The translations under genes were made by a program, and so were the position numbers. From positions 1 through 64,000 of the forward strand of contig JAFLSC010000001.1 of the NCBI GenBank assembly GCA_022511145.1: DNA of 64,000 bases. Direction: 5' to 3'. A model generated the notes under the pieces. It was not told the DNA's origin, searched no databases, and was given only the letters and a program-made list of their open reading frames with translations. This document shows positions 44,079 through 53,700 of this stretch, piece after piece (position 1 is the first letter of the stretch; each line of letters begins with the position of its first letter). This stretch comes from Helicobacter sp. (lineage in GTDB: Bacteria > Campylobacterota > Campylobacteria > Campylobacterales > Helicobacteraceae).

Positions 44079-44601
44079 AGCGATTGCTTTTTATACTTTC
44101 TGTGCTTTGAGTTTGGGTATGTTTTTGATAGCTGTAACGACTCAAAATATTCTTTATGCCCTTAGCTCTTTAGCTGCTGGAATGATTTTTGTCTCTGCTT
44201 TTTTCTTTTTGCTTGGAGCTGATTTTATCGGTGTGGTGCAGATTGTTGTTTATACGGGTGCGATTATGGCTTTGTATGCCTTTGCAATGATGTTTTTTGA
44301 TACTCAAAAATTACAAAAAGAAAAGATTGAAAATCCTAAATTTTTGTTTTTAGTTACAGGAGTTGGGGCATTACTTTTAGTTTTGATTGTGATTGCTCCT
44401 GTAATTTCAAGCAATCTTGCTAGCATTCAACCACAAATCCCTTTAAAAGAAGGCATTGGAAATGTGCAAATGATTGGCTATGTGCTTTTTACGGAATTTT
44501 TGATTCCTTTTGAGATTGCTGCTATTATGCTATTAGTGGCTATGATTGCAGGAATTGTTTTGGCAAGCAGAATGACTAAAGAGATTGAAACACAGGAGTA
44601 A
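44071..44601 (+). CDS. nuoJ: Complex I subunit NuoJ
   Basis: Membrane subunit, 176 residues, five TM helices, with the conserved VQIVVYTGAIMALYAFAMM. The start at 44071 is supported by AAGGAGG upstream; the open frame begins earlier inside nuoI. Confidence 0.95.
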   Translation: MFEAIAFYTFCALSLGMFLIAVTTQNILYALSSLAAGMIFVSAFFFLLGADFIGVVQIVVYTGAIMALYAFAMMFFDTQKLQKEKIENPKFLFLVTGVGALLLVLIVIAPVISSNLASIQPQIPLKEGIGNVQMIGYVLFTEFLIPFEIAAIMLLVAMIAGIVLASRMTKEIETQE

Positions 44602-44603
44602 GA

Positions 44604-44906
44604 ATGATAACTTTAAATCATTATTTGATTGTATCAGCTTTGATGTTTATGATTGGGGTGTTTGGAATGTTGAGGCGGAAAAATCTTTTGATGTTATTTT
44701 TTTCCACCGAGATTTTATTAAATGCTATCAATGTAGGTTTTGTAGCCATAGGGAGTTATTTAGGCGATTTAAATGGACAGATGTTTGCCTTTTTTATTTT
44801 AGCGGTTGCAGCAAGTGAAGTCGCTGTGGGTGTTGGCTTACTGATTGCGTGGTATAAAAGGTATCATACGCTTAATCTTGATGAACTTCAAATGATGAAA
44901 GGATAG
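44604..44906 (+). CDS. nuoK: Complex I subunit NuoK
   Basis: Small proton-channel subunit, 100 residues, three TM helices. It has the conserved Glu residues in MLFFSTEILLNAINV and LAVAASEVAVGVGLLI. Two bases after nuoJ. Confidence 0.96.
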   Translation: MITLNHYLIVSALMFMIGVFGMLRRKNLLMLFFSTEILLNAINVGFVAIGSYLGDLNGQMFAFFILAVAASEVAVGVGLLIAWYKRYHTLNLDELQMMKG

Positions 44907-44908
44907 CA

Positions 44909-46771
44909 ATGGAGATTATTTTTTATACTGCTTTATTTGCCCCTTTGATTGGTTCTTTATTTGGGATTCCTTTTGCGACAAAACCGAAATTCACTTTAGT
45001 GGGGATTTTTGCCTCTTTGATGATTGGGATTTCTTGTTTTGCTTCCCTTTTGCTTTTGATTTATGTGCATCAAGGCGGAGTGTTAAGAATCGAGCTTATG
45101 GAATGGATTGGGGCAGGTGGGCTTTATATTCCTTTTGGATTCTTGATTGATAGCGTGAGTGCAACAATGATTTTTGTTGTTACTTTGGTTTCTTTTTGCG
45201 TGCATATCTATTCTATTGGCTATATGAGCCACGATAAGAGTTTTAATCGATTTTTTGTGTATTTGTGTGCCTTTGTGTTTTCTATGTTGATTTTGGTAAT
45301 GAGTGATAATTTTGCGGGATTATTTATCGGTTGGGAAGGTGTTGGGCTTTGTTCGTGGATGCTTATTGGATTTTGGTATGATAGGGATAGTGCGAGTTTC
45401 GCTGCTAATGAAGCTTTTATTATGAATCGTATTGCTGATTTGGGAATGCTGCTTGGGATTTTTCTAATTTATTGGTGTGTTGGCAGTTTGCGATATGAGG
45501 AAGTCTTTAGTGTAATTTTTGAAATTGATAAGGAATTGTTGATTGCTATTGGCGTTTTGCTTTTTGTGGGTGCAATGGGTAAAAGTGCGCAATTCCCACT
45601 TCACACTTGGCTTGCTGATGCGATGGAAGGACCCACACCTGTTTCTGCTTTAATTCACGCTGCAACTATGGTTACCGCAGGGGTTTATTTGGTGATTCGG
45701 GCTAATCCTTTGTATAGCTTAATTCCTGAAATTGGCTTTTTAATCGCTTGTTTGGGTGCTTTTGTTGCTTTATTTGCAGCAACAATGGCTTTGGTTAATC
45801 GGGATTTGAAACGCATTATTGCTTATTCAACACTTTCACAATTAGGGTATATGTTTGTCGCAGCGGGATTGGAGGCTTATTGGATTGCTTTATTTCACCT
45901 TGCTACACACGCCTTTTTTAAATCCCTTTTATTTTTAGGAGCGGGTAATGTAATGCACGCAATGAACGATAAGCTTGATATTAGTAAAATGGGAGCTTTG
46001 TATAAACCTTTGCGATATACTGCTATTTTGATGATTTTAGCTTCTATTGCATTAGCGGGGATTTATCCTTTCTCTGGTTTCTTTTCTAAAGATAAAATCT
46101 TAGAAGCAGCTTTTGCTAGCGGTATGCCTATCCTTTGGGGTATGTTATTGTTAGGGGCATTTTTGACGGCATTTTATAGTTTCCGATTGATTATGCTTGT
46201 ATTTTTTGGTGAGAAAAAACATAATGAACACCCTCACGAGGCTTATTCTTATATGCTTTTTGCAATGTTACCTTTGGTTATTTTAGCTATTTTTAGCGGT
46301 TTTTTTGAAGGATTTTTTCATCATTTTGTAATGCAGAGTTTGCCTGATTTTAAAGCCCATTTGGATTCTCAAACCCTTTGGACACTCATTGGTATTACTT
46401 CATTGGTTGCTGTGAGTGGGATTTTATTTGCTATTATTAAATATAATAAAGGAGGGTTTAGTCCTCAATGGGAGAAAACTCGGATTTATCAATTACTTTT
46501 TAATCAATATTATATTCCTCATCTTTATAATTGTCTATTTATACAAACTTTTATCAAGCTCTCAAAAGTCGCTTGGCAAATTGATAAAAAAGTCATTGAT
46601 TGGATTGTGGATAGAATCGCTTATATGTTGCAATCTAGCGGAGAAGGATTGCGTTGTACTCAAAGTGGAAATCTCTCTAAAATGCTCCGCTTTATGTTTG
46701 CGGGTTTGGTGGTTTTGTTAATTTTAGTTGTAGTATTTAATAATGAGGGGGGTATATGGACTGCCTTTTAA
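44909..46771 (+). CDS. nuoL: Complex I antiporter-like subunit NuoL
   Basis: Distal proton-pumping subunit. 620 residues with about 14-16 TM helices and the long C-terminal lateral helix. Conserved GWEGVGLCSWMLIGFWY, KSAQFPLHTWLADAMEGPTP-type block and FKSLLFLGAGNVMHA. Overlaps nuoM by 16 bases. Confidence 0.96.
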   Translation: MEIIFYTALFAPLIGSLFGIPFATKPKFTLVGIFASLMIGISCFASLLLLIYVHQGGVLRIELMEWIGAGGLYIPFGFLIDSVSATMIFVVTLVSFCVHIYSIGYMSHDKSFNRFFVYLCAFVFSMLILVMSDNFAGLFIGWEGVGLCSWMLIGFWYDRDSASFAANEAFIMNRIADLGMLLGIFLIYWCVGSLRYEEVFSVIFEIDKELLIAIGVLLFVGAMGKSAQFPLHTWLADAMEGPTPVSALIHAATMVTAGVYLVIRANPLYSLIPEIGFLIACLGAFVALFAATMALVNRDLKRIIAYSTLSQLGYMFVAAGLEAYWIALFHLATHAFFKSLLFLGAGNVMHAMNDKLDISKMGALYKPLRYTAILMILASIALAGIYPFSGFFSKDKILEAAFASGMPILWGMLLLGAFLTAFYSFRLIMLVFFGEKKHNEHPHEAYSYMLFAMLPLVILAIFSGFFEGFFHHFVMQSLPDFKAHLDSQTLWTLIGITSLVAVSGILFAIIKYNKGGFSPQWEKTRIYQLLFNQYYIPHLYNCLFIQTFIKLSKVAWQIDKKVIDWIVDRIAYMLQSSGEGLRCTQSGNLSKMLRFMFAGLVVLLILVVVFNNEGGIWTAF

Positions 46772-48315
46772 CTCTATTGATTTTCTTTCCATTTTTTGGG
46801 GCAATTTTAGGGATTGTAATTAAAGAAAATTTAAAAAGCTATGCTGTGGTGATTAGTGGGATTGAGTTAGCTTTAGCGGGATTGCTATGGTTTGGCTTTG
46901 ATGTAAATAATGCAGAAATGCAGTTTTTAACCTCTTTTCCTGTAATTATTGATTATGGGATTAGTTATTGTGTAGGTGTTGATGGCATTTCTTTATTTTT
47001 GGTTATTTTGAGTGCCTTTATTAGTTTTATTGGCTTTATTTATCTTGATGAAAAAAATGAGACCAAAAAACTTATTATTTCACTCCTCTTTTTAGAGGGA
47101 ATTATGATTGGGGTATTTTGTGCCTTAGATGTGATTTTGTTTTATGTTTTTTGGGAACTCTCTTTAGTGCCTATGCTTTATATTATCGGTGCTTGGGGAA
47201 GTGGGAGTCGGATTTATGCGGCAGTAAAATTTTTCCTTTATACCTTTTTGGGTTCTTTAATTATGCTTGTTGGGATTCTTGTTTTGGCTCTTATTTATGC
47301 TGATTCAGAAGGACATTGGAGCTTTAATCTGCTAGAATGGTATGCTTCTTTGGAGACGATTCCTGTTGGTTTGCAAATGTGGCTTTTTGTGGCGTTCTTT
47401 TGTGGTTTAGCGGTTAAAGTGCCGATGTTTCCTTTCCATACTTGGCTTCCTTATGCCCACGGACAAGCCCCAACGATTGGTTCTATTATCTTGGCAGCTG
47501 TTTTGTTGAAAATGGGAACTTACGGATTTATTCGTTTTTCGCTTCCTTTATTTCCTGATGCGAGTGTAGCCTTTTTATACCCTATGGCGATTTTGTCGCT
47601 CATTATGATTATTTATGGGGCAATGGTGGCTTTTGCTCAAGAAGATATTAAACAAGTGATTGCTTATAGCTCTATCTCTCATATGGGTGTTATTATGATT
47701 GGGATTTTTTCTTTAAATCTTGAGGGGATTACGGGTTCTGTTTTCTTTATGCTTAGTCACGGAATTATCAGTGGGGCTTTGTTTATGCTTGTGGGTATGA
47801 TTTATGAGAGACGACACACAAAGATTATCACAGAGTTTGGTGGTATTGCCCAAGTAATGCCTCATTATGCGGCGATTTTTGGAATTATGATGATGGCTTC
47901 AGCAGGATTACCTTTAACTATGGGATTTGTTGGGGAATTTCTCTCGCTTTTAGGATTTTTTCAAGTTTCGCCTATTATGGCAGGAATGGCAGGTGTTAGT
48001 ATCATTTTTGGGGCGGTGTATATGCTTAATCTTTATCGTAAAGTTTTCTATGGAAAGTTAAATAATGAAAACAATTATAAATTACAAGACCTTAGTAAAA
48101 GGGAATGGGCAGCACTTTTACCTTTAGTTGCGGTAGTAATTTGGCTTGGTATTTATCCTAAGCCGATTTTAAATCCCATTAATGAATCAGTCAATAAGAC
48201 TTTAAATATCCTTTATATTCGAGCACAACAAGAAACAAGAGATTTTTTTGGTGTGTATATCGGTGATATTATTATAAAAGATGATAATATGCAAGACTCA
48301 GAGGGAGAAAAATAA
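46756..48315 (+). CDS. nuoM: Complex I antiporter-like subunit NuoM
   Basis: Proton-pumping subunit of 519 residues, 14 TM helices. Conserved FYVFWELSLVPMLYIIGAWG (with the key Glu), FPFHTWLPYAHGQAP and AYSSISHMG. Ends at the start of nuoN. Confidence 0.97.
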   Translation: MDCLLTLLIFFPFFGAILGIVIKENLKSYAVVISGIELALAGLLWFGFDVNNAEMQFLTSFPVIIDYGISYCVGVDGISLFLVILSAFISFIGFIYLDEKNETKKLIISLLFLEGIMIGVFCALDVILFYVFWELSLVPMLYIIGAWGSGSRIYAAVKFFLYTFLGSLIMLVGILVLALIYADSEGHWSFNLLEWYASLETIPVGLQMWLFVAFFCGLAVKVPMFPFHTWLPYAHGQAPTIGSIILAAVLLKMGTYGFIRFSLPLFPDASVAFLYPMAILSLIMIIYGAMVAFAQEDIKQVIAYSSISHMGVIMIGIFSLNLEGITGSVFFMLSHGIISGALFMLVGMIYERRHTKIITEFGGIAQVMPHYAAIFGIMMMASAGLPLTMGFVGEFLSLLGFFQVSPIMAGMAGVSIIFGAVYMLNLYRKVFYGKLNNENNYKLQDLSKREWAALLPLVAVVIWLGIYPKPILNPINESVNKTLNILYIRAQQETRDFFGVYIGDIIIKDDNMQDSEGEK

Positions 48316-49820
48316 TGTTAGAGATTTTTAGTGTTCCATTTGAGAGTTTAAATGTTTTTAGTATTTTACCTATGATGATAGGGATTGTTGGGGCATTGAT
48401 TATTTTAATGCTAGATTTGTGCTTAAGAGTCAATAACAGACAACTCTATGCAATGCTTACTTTTTTGTTTTTGATTATGGATTTAGGGGCTGTGATATTG
48501 AGTCCTGATGGGAAAGGATTTTTTGGTTTGATTACTATTGATACCCTTTCTAGTTTGGGACAAATTATTGTGCTTATTACGGCTGTTTTGTTTTTGCCTT
48601 TAACCTTAGCCCATAGTCAATTTGATGAATTTGACAAACCTGAATATTATGTTTTGTTTTTGTTTGTAACAACAGGTTTTCAGTTTATGGTCTCAAGCGA
48701 CCATTTAATTGTGATTTTCTTAGGGTTAGAGACTGCTTCTTTGGCTCTTTATACGCTGATTGCTTTGCACAATAAAAGAACTTCCCTAGAGGCGGCGATT
48801 AAATATTTTACAATGGGTTCGCTTGCAGCGGGTTGTTTTGCTTTTGGGGCAATGTTGCTTTATGCTGCAACGGGGCATTTGGATTTAGGAAATATTTATA
48901 GGGTTTTGGATTTGGGAGATTTTCGTAATCTTTTGGAAAATAAACCCTATCAACCTATTCATTTAGTGGCGGGTGCAGTTGTCTTTTTCTTAGCTTCAGT
49001 GGGATTTAAACTCTCTTTGTTTCCTTTTCATACTTGGATGCCCGATGTTTATGAGGGTTCTAACTCCTTTCTTGCAGGTTATATGTCGATTGCACCCAAA
49101 ATCGCTGCTTTTGTTGTAGCTATTCGGATTTTTGATATTTTTAGCAAATTGCCTTTTGTGCATACTATTTTTTATATTATAGCAATCATTACAATGACAT
49201 TGCCTAATTTAATTGCTTTGGCGCAAGATGATGTCAAAAGAATGTTGGCTTATAGTTCTATCTCACACGCTGGTTTTGCCTTTTGTGCTATTTTGATTGG
49301 GACTCCTAATGCCTATGCGGTTTTGTTTTTTTATTGGATTTTATTCCTCTTTACTAATCTTGGGGCGTTTTCAATGCTTTGGATTACAAGGACAAAAGAG
49401 CAATTTTGGCATAGCCGTTATGACCACCCCTATGAAAAATTTTCAGGATTGATTAAAATTAGTCCCTTAGCAGCAGTGATTATGGGATTGTTTATGCTTT
49501 CTTTAGCAGGTGTGCCGCCTTTTTCAGTTTTTTGGGGAAAACTTTATTTGATGAGTACCGCAATCAATCACGGGTATTTATTTTTGGTTATTGTAATGGT
49601 AATCAATAGTGCTATTGCAGCTTATTATTATTTGAAACTCATTGTTTTTATGTTTTTAAAAGAACCTATTATTACCGATGGGAATATTTACACAAGGAAT
49701 GCAACCTTCCCCTTGAAAGTTGTTTTGGGGATTGCAGTGATAATGGTTTGTAGCTCATTTTTATTTGTGGGTGAGCTTATTTTTATCTTAACGGCGGCAA
49801 TTACCTCTTTATTTTGGTAA
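48315..49820 (+). CDS. nuoN: Complex I antiporter-like subunit NuoN
   Basis: Proton-pumping subunit of 501 residues. Conserved LGLETASLALYTLIAL, SLFPFHTWMPDVYEGS and YSSISHAGFAF. Last gene of the nuo operon; the next gene converges from the other strand 11 bases later. Confidence 0.96.
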   Translation: MLEIFSVPFESLNVFSILPMMIGIVGALIILMLDLCLRVNNRQLYAMLTFLFLIMDLGAVILSPDGKGFFGLITIDTLSSLGQIIVLITAVLFLPLTLAHSQFDEFDKPEYYVLFLFVTTGFQFMVSSDHLIVIFLGLETASLALYTLIALHNKRTSLEAAIKYFTMGSLAAGCFAFGAMLLYAATGHLDLGNIYRVLDLGDFRNLLENKPYQPIHLVAGAVVFFLASVGFKLSLFPFHTWMPDVYEGSNSFLAGYMSIAPKIAAFVVAIRIFDIFSKLPFVHTIFYIIAIITMTLPNLIALAQDDVKRMLAYSSISHAGFAFCAILIGTPNAYAVLFFYWILFLFTNLGAFSMLWITRTKEQFWHSRYDHPYEKFSGLIKISPLAAVIMGLFMLSLAGVPPFSVFWGKLYLMSTAINHGYLFLVIVMVINSAIAAYYYLKLIVFMFLKEPIITDGNIYTRNATFPLKVVLGIAVIMVCSSFLFVGELIFILTAAITSLFW

Positions 49821-49831
49821 TGATTTAAATT

Positions 49832-50383
49832 TTACTTTTTAAAATCCTCTATTGCCGTTTTAATGGCAGCATTAATCGCATCAATCGTGGTTTGATTGAT
49901 TTCAGCTTGGCTAAGCATTGCTTCTGAATCTTTTACGCCAAAATAGCTTTTGCTAGAAAGACTCGCTTTTGCTTTTCCGGTATAGATTCGTGTTTCTCTA
50001 AAGTTTGAAAAACTAATTTGTACTTCAATCACATTATCATCTTGTGTTGTGGTTTTAATGAAATAGGATTGTTTTTGGTAGTTATTTGAAGTTCCATAAA
50101 CGACCCTAAGTTCGTAATCACCATAGATTGAGGAATCAGGTTGGAAGAAGCAGTTACTTTCTTTAAGTCCTTTGAGTAAATGCGTTTTGACAAAATCGCT
50201 TTTAATATCTAAAGTATTAAAATCCCCCTGAAGAATGCTATGGAAGCGATAATTAATCAGCGGTGCTTCACATTTTTGACTGATATTGATTGTTGCAGGT
50301 TGCACTGCTGTTTTTTCTGAACAACCACCGAATAACAATAAGGAGGCAAGAGCTATTGATGAACCCAAATAAAGTTTTTTCAT
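49832..50383 (-). CDS. Putative lipoprotein of unknown function
   Basis: 183 residues with a clear lipoprotein signal (LYLGSSIALASLLLFGGC; lipidated Cys near residue 21). The mature part is beta-rich (YELRVVYGTSNNYQKQSYFIK ... VIEVQISFSNFRETRIYTGKAKASL) and ends in an alanine-rich helix. I do not recognise the family. It converges on nuoN, and no terminator hairpin is obvious between them. Confidence 0.7.
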   Translation of the reverse strand: MKKLYLGSSIALASLLLFGGCSEKTAVQPATINISQKCEAPLINYRFHSILQGDFNTLDIKSDFVKTHLLKGLKESNCFFQPDSSIYGDYELRVVYGTSNNYQKQSYFIKTTTQDDNVIEVQISFSNFRETRIYTGKAKASLSSKSYFGVKDSEAMLSQAEINQTTIDAINAAIKTAIEDFKK

Positions 50384-50477
50384 AAAAATCCTTTAAAAGC
50401 AAGTAATGAGCTTATTTTATCATAAATTTATTAATATTTTTTTACAATATGAAAATATTTAGAAGCGGAGTGGAATT

Positions 50478-51119
50478 TTGCTTAAAGATTATAAGATGAC
50501 AATTATTTATTTATCTTTGCTAACGATTTTAGTGGTTTGTAGCGGATATTATTATTCTTACAGCAGAGAAAAGCTACTTCAGCAAAATGCCGCTTTGTAT
50601 TATGTCAATATTAGCGGAAAGCAAAGGGTTTTAGCTCAAAGGATTGTGTTTCTTTCACAAACTATCGCGACAAATTTTATTTTTAAACGCAATAATCATA
50701 ATAATTTTATGGAATTGCGAGCTTGTATTAATCAGTTAAGCTCAATTCACCTAGTCCTTCAGCAATTTATTATTTCGCAAGTCTCTCAAGATTCTACACT
50801 TAATGATATTTATTTTGGGAGCAAAAGTTTAGCAACAAGAATAGATACATTTCTTGATAGTGCAAATTTGGTGCTTACAAGTCAAAATTACCAAGAGCTT
50901 TTGCGTTTGAACTATGAGCTTTTAAAAGAGTTAGAAGGAGAAGATGGATTGCTCTCTAACTTAGAATTAGCAACACTTAGTCAGCAAATCTATGCCCAAA
51001 ATCAAATCCAAGAAATTGAGCAGCACACTTATTATTTGCTGTGTATTGTGCTATTGTTTGTATTAGTGGAGGGGATTTTAATTTTCACTAGCAGTTTCCC
51101 AAAGACTAAAAAATCCTAA
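50478..51119 (+). CDS. Free-standing PilJ-type sensor-domain membrane protein
   Basis: 213 residues: TM helix about 8-28, a helical periplasmic domain, TM helix about 184-204 and a short tail. Near residue 45 is NISGKQRVLAQRIVFLS, the signature of the PilJ/NarX-type sensor domain (ISGxQRMLSQR). No HAMP, methyl-accepting, kinase or GGDEF domain follows, so the output part is absent. Starts at TTG 50478 with GGAG upstream, or possibly ATG 50496. Its 3' end overlaps pgpA on the opposite strand by about 42 bases. Confidence 0.7.
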   Translation: MLKDYKMTIIYLSLLTILVVCSGYYYSYSREKLLQQNAALYYVNISGKQRVLAQRIVFLSQTIATNFIFKRNNHNNFMELRACINQLSSIHLVLQQFIISQVSQDSTLNDIYFGSKSLATRIDTFLDSANLVLTSQNYQELLRLNYELLKELEGEDGLLSNLELATLSQQIYAQNQIQEIEQHTYYLLCIVLLFVLVEGILIFTSSFPKTKKS

Positions 51120-51620
51120 GTCTTCAAAATGTTGCAAAATCCCTATGAGGATTAATCCTAACAATCCTGCAAAAAATCCTGCTAATAAATCATCACCCAC
51201 TACCCCTAATCCTCCTTTAGTTTGCTTATCCACTTTACCGATGATTGAGGGTTTCCAAATATCAAACAAGCGAAAAAGCAAAAAGGATAAAATCCCTCCT
51301 AAAAGCGTGCAACCTAGCATACTAAGGGTAATCCAAACACCCGCTAATTCATCAATGACAATTTCTTTTCTATCGTGTTCCATTCCCTCTTTTTCATAAT
51401 TATCAATAATTTTAATTCCTATTGCACCAGCAAGGAGTGCGGATAAAAATAAAGTGGTTGTGGAGAAATAAAATTCAATAACAAATCCCAAAGGGATTGC
51501 AACAAGAGTTCCCATTGTGCCGGGAGCTTTGGGGGAAAGTCCGCTAAAAAAAAGTGTCAGATAAAGTTTTTTGATAAAATCAAGTTTGTTTTTAAAGACT
51601 AAAAAAAAGTTTTTTTGCAT
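51078..51620 (-). CDS. pgpA: Phosphatidylglycerophosphatase A
   Basis: Removes phosphate from phosphatidylglycerophosphate to give phosphatidylglycerol. 180 residues from ATG 51620 (AAAGGGA upstream; the frame is open further to 51662). Motifs: GLSPKAPGTMGTLVAIPLG, the acidic DRKEIVIDELAGVW, and GLGVVGDDLLAGFFAG. Several membrane helices. Follows the ATP-sulfurylase-like gene as in C. jejuni (Cj1610 after Cj1609). Confidence 0.92.
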   Translation of the reverse strand: MQKNFFLVFKNKLDFIKKLYLTLFFSGLSPKAPGTMGTLVAIPLGFVIEFYFSTTTLFLSALLAGAIGIKIIDNYEKEGMEHDRKEIVIDELAGVWITLSMLGCTLLGGILSFLLFRLFDIWKPSIIGKVDKQTKGGLGVVGDDLLAGFFAGLLGLILIGILQHFEDLGFFSLWETASEN

Positions 51621-51630
51621 TCTATTCCCT

Positions 51631-52824
51631 TTAATTGAGCGAAAAAGTTTGATAAAGCTCAAGAAGTTTTAAATAGATTTTTTCTTCATTATATTCCTCT
51701 AGGATACCATCATTAGGGAGGATAGAAAAATCCAAACAAGGAATCTTTTTAAAACGATTAGGAAAAAGATAACTTAATGTTTTTGCTGAAACCTCTTTTC
51801 TTAGCAAAATAGGAGGCGGAATCAATCCAGCTAGGAGGATATTGCGGATAAAATTAGAATGGTAGCTGATATGATGATGTTTGCCGTGAGGACAAGTTTT
51901 GACACTCACAATGGTTTTACATTCATTGCAATAAACAAGCTCGTTTAGCATTTTGATTTTGATTTTAATATCTTTAGTGGTGTCAAAAATGGAATAAAGC
52001 TTTTGATTATCGTAATAGAGTGCCAACTTAGGATAATTTTCACCCACTACAATACGCTCACAGCCAAGATTTTGGGATAAAATCGCCTCTAAAATGATTC
52101 CGTGTGAGCCAGCAAACAAATAAATATCCTCAAAAGGAAAAATCAAAATTCTTTCTTTAGGTAAATAATTTTGGACAACATATTCAAGGCATTCTAGGCG
52201 GATTTTATAATCGAGTAGTTCTTCATTGTCTTTGCACACAAGAAAAATGACAAGCAAATCCAAATCCTCTAAAATAGAGCGGAAAATCCTTTCGTGGATT
52301 CTTGTTATTGGCGAGGCTTCCACCACTATGGAAGTAATGTGCCTAGCTTTAATTCTTTTTTTGGCTTGGAGGATTTTTTCTTTTGAAAGGAGATTTGGCA
52401 TTTCTTCTAAAGTGAGTTCATATTCCCCACAAATAGCATAATTACCTATTCTTTGAGCGATATTTTGAGCTTTTTGGGAATAAATATCTCCCCCCATAAT
52501 TTTTGATACTCTTTCTTGTTTATTGATTGCAAAAGTGCTTTGGGTTATGAGTTTGCCACAAATTTTATTTTCGCAAATCAAAAGTATCACATCACCGGTT
52601 TTTGCTTTTTGGATAACTTCTTGATTGCGTTTGCCAGAAGGAGCAAGGATAAAAGAAAAAGGAAAACTTTGATTTTTATATAAGCCTGTATTATCGACTT
52701 CTTGCATTTCAGATTCATTCATTAAATGAGTAACAGGATAAAGCAAACCCTTTTGGCATAAAAGCAGGGCATAAACAGCTTCTTTGTCAATTAAGAGTGT
52801 ATTATTTTTTCTTAGTAATTCCAT
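51631..52824 (-). CDS. ATP-sulfurylase-like protein with degenerate catalytic motifs
   Basis: 397 residues from ATG 52824 (longer frame to 52866 possible; Shine-Dalgarno weak). The fold of sulfate adenylyltransferase is recognisable. The C-terminal zinc site is kept (Cys299, Cys302, Cys311, His313; YCNECKTIVSVKTCPHG). The catalytic motifs are not: the QxRNPxHxxH region reads VVEASPITRIHE (about 168-178), with the first His replaced by Thr, and the GRDH loop reads VVGEN (about 259-263). It therefore probably does not make APS. C. jejuni Cj1609 occupies the same place. Start overlaps the HP1021-type regulator, so they are cotranscribed. Confidence 0.75.
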   Translation of the reverse strand: MELLRKNNTLLIDKEAVYALLLCQKGLLYPVTHLMNESEMQEVDNTGLYKNQSFPFSFILAPSGKRNQEVIQKAKTGDVILLICENKICGKLITQSTFAINKQERVSKIMGGDIYSQKAQNIAQRIGNYAICGEYELTLEEMPNLLSKEKILQAKKRIKARHITSIVVEASPITRIHERIFRSILEDLDLLVIFLVCKDNEELLDYKIRLECLEYVVQNYLPKERILIFPFEDIYLFAGSHGIILEAILSQNLGCERIVVGENYPKLALYYDNQKLYSIFDTTKDIKIKIKMLNELVYCNECKTIVSVKTCPHGKHHHISYHSNFIRNILLAGLIPPPILLRKEVSAKTLSYLFPNRFKKIPCLDFSILPNDGILEEYNEEKIYLKLLELYQTFSLN

Positions 52825-53689
52825 ATTTTTTTCTTTTTTCCCACAAGCTTTTTCTTGACATACCAAGACGTTTGCTTAGTTCAGTATCAGGATAGCGGTC
52901 CTCAAATTTTAAAATCATCGTATGAATGTATTCATCGACACTTAAAACATCATCTTGCAATTCTGTTGAAATATTTTTCAAGCTGATTTCATACACATTA
53001 GGAAAATCCGATACTTCTCCACCTAGACAAGAAAAAATCACGGGAATATTTCTGAGAGATTTGACACACTCTAAACGCTCTTCTTTTTTGAGTGTTTCAA
53101 GTCCTGTAACATAAGTGAGTTGCTGTTTTGAAATATTTTGCAAGGATTCTTTGTAATGTGTGTTTTTGTGAAGCTTGATAAGATTGATGGGGAGTTTTTT
53201 CTGAATTGCATAATTAGCCACATAAATATCAATCACTTTTTGGGAAGTACTCTTGACAATAAGCGGAAAAGAGAGTTTTCCCTCAAAAGCATAAGAGGCA
53301 TTGCAAAAAGAGTGTGCTAAATAATCTTTATAAAAAGCCACTTCTTTTTGTAATTGTGAAAAAGTATTGTAGTGTTCTATTTTACGCACAAGCTCATCAA
53401 TAATAAAGGGCTTAATAATATAATCTTTAGCACCCGCTTTTAGCGGACGCTCAACGGTTTCATTATTGATATAAGGAATCATTAAAATAATAATTGCCTC
53501 TTTGAATTTTTCAATCAAAGGATAAATATTTTGCCTTGAAGTCCCTACGGAGAGTAAAATAATATCTGCTTTTGCATTCATTGCATCTTCAACAAGAGGG
53601 ATTATTTCACACTCAAAGCCAAATTGATGAAGTTTGGTAGAAATACTCTGGGCTAGATAGATTTCATTTTCAATAATAAGAATTTTCAT
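52802..53689 (-). CDS. HP1021-type atypical response regulator
   Basis: 295 residues, close to H. pylori HP1021. The receiver domain begins MKILIIENEIYLAQSI; the phosphoacceptor position is Ser47 (DIILLSVGTS) in place of Asp, as in HP1021. A middle region (about 125-215) without a standard fold assignment is followed by a C-terminal helix-turn-helix (about 255-295, DTELSKRLGMSRKSLWEKRKKY), close to the FIS type. HP1021 binds oriC and many promoters and responds to redox state; those properties are inferred for this orthologue. Start 53689 chosen over a longer frame running into ispDF. Confidence 0.88.
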   Translation of the reverse strand: MKILIIENEIYLAQSISTKLHQFGFECEIIPLVEDAMNAKADIILLSVGTSRQNIYPLIEKFKEAIIILMIPYINNETVERPLKAGAKDYIIKPFIIDELVRKIEHYNTFSQLQKEVAFYKDYLAHSFCNASYAFEGKLSFPLIVKSTSQKVIDIYVANYAIQKKLPINLIKLHKNTHYKESLQNISKQQLTYVTGLETLKKEERLECVKSLRNIPVIFSCLGGEVSDFPNVYEISLKNISTELQDDVLSVDEYIHTMILKFEDRYPDTELSKRLGMSRKSLWEKRKKYGITKKK

Positions 53690-53700
53690 AAATGCAACCT

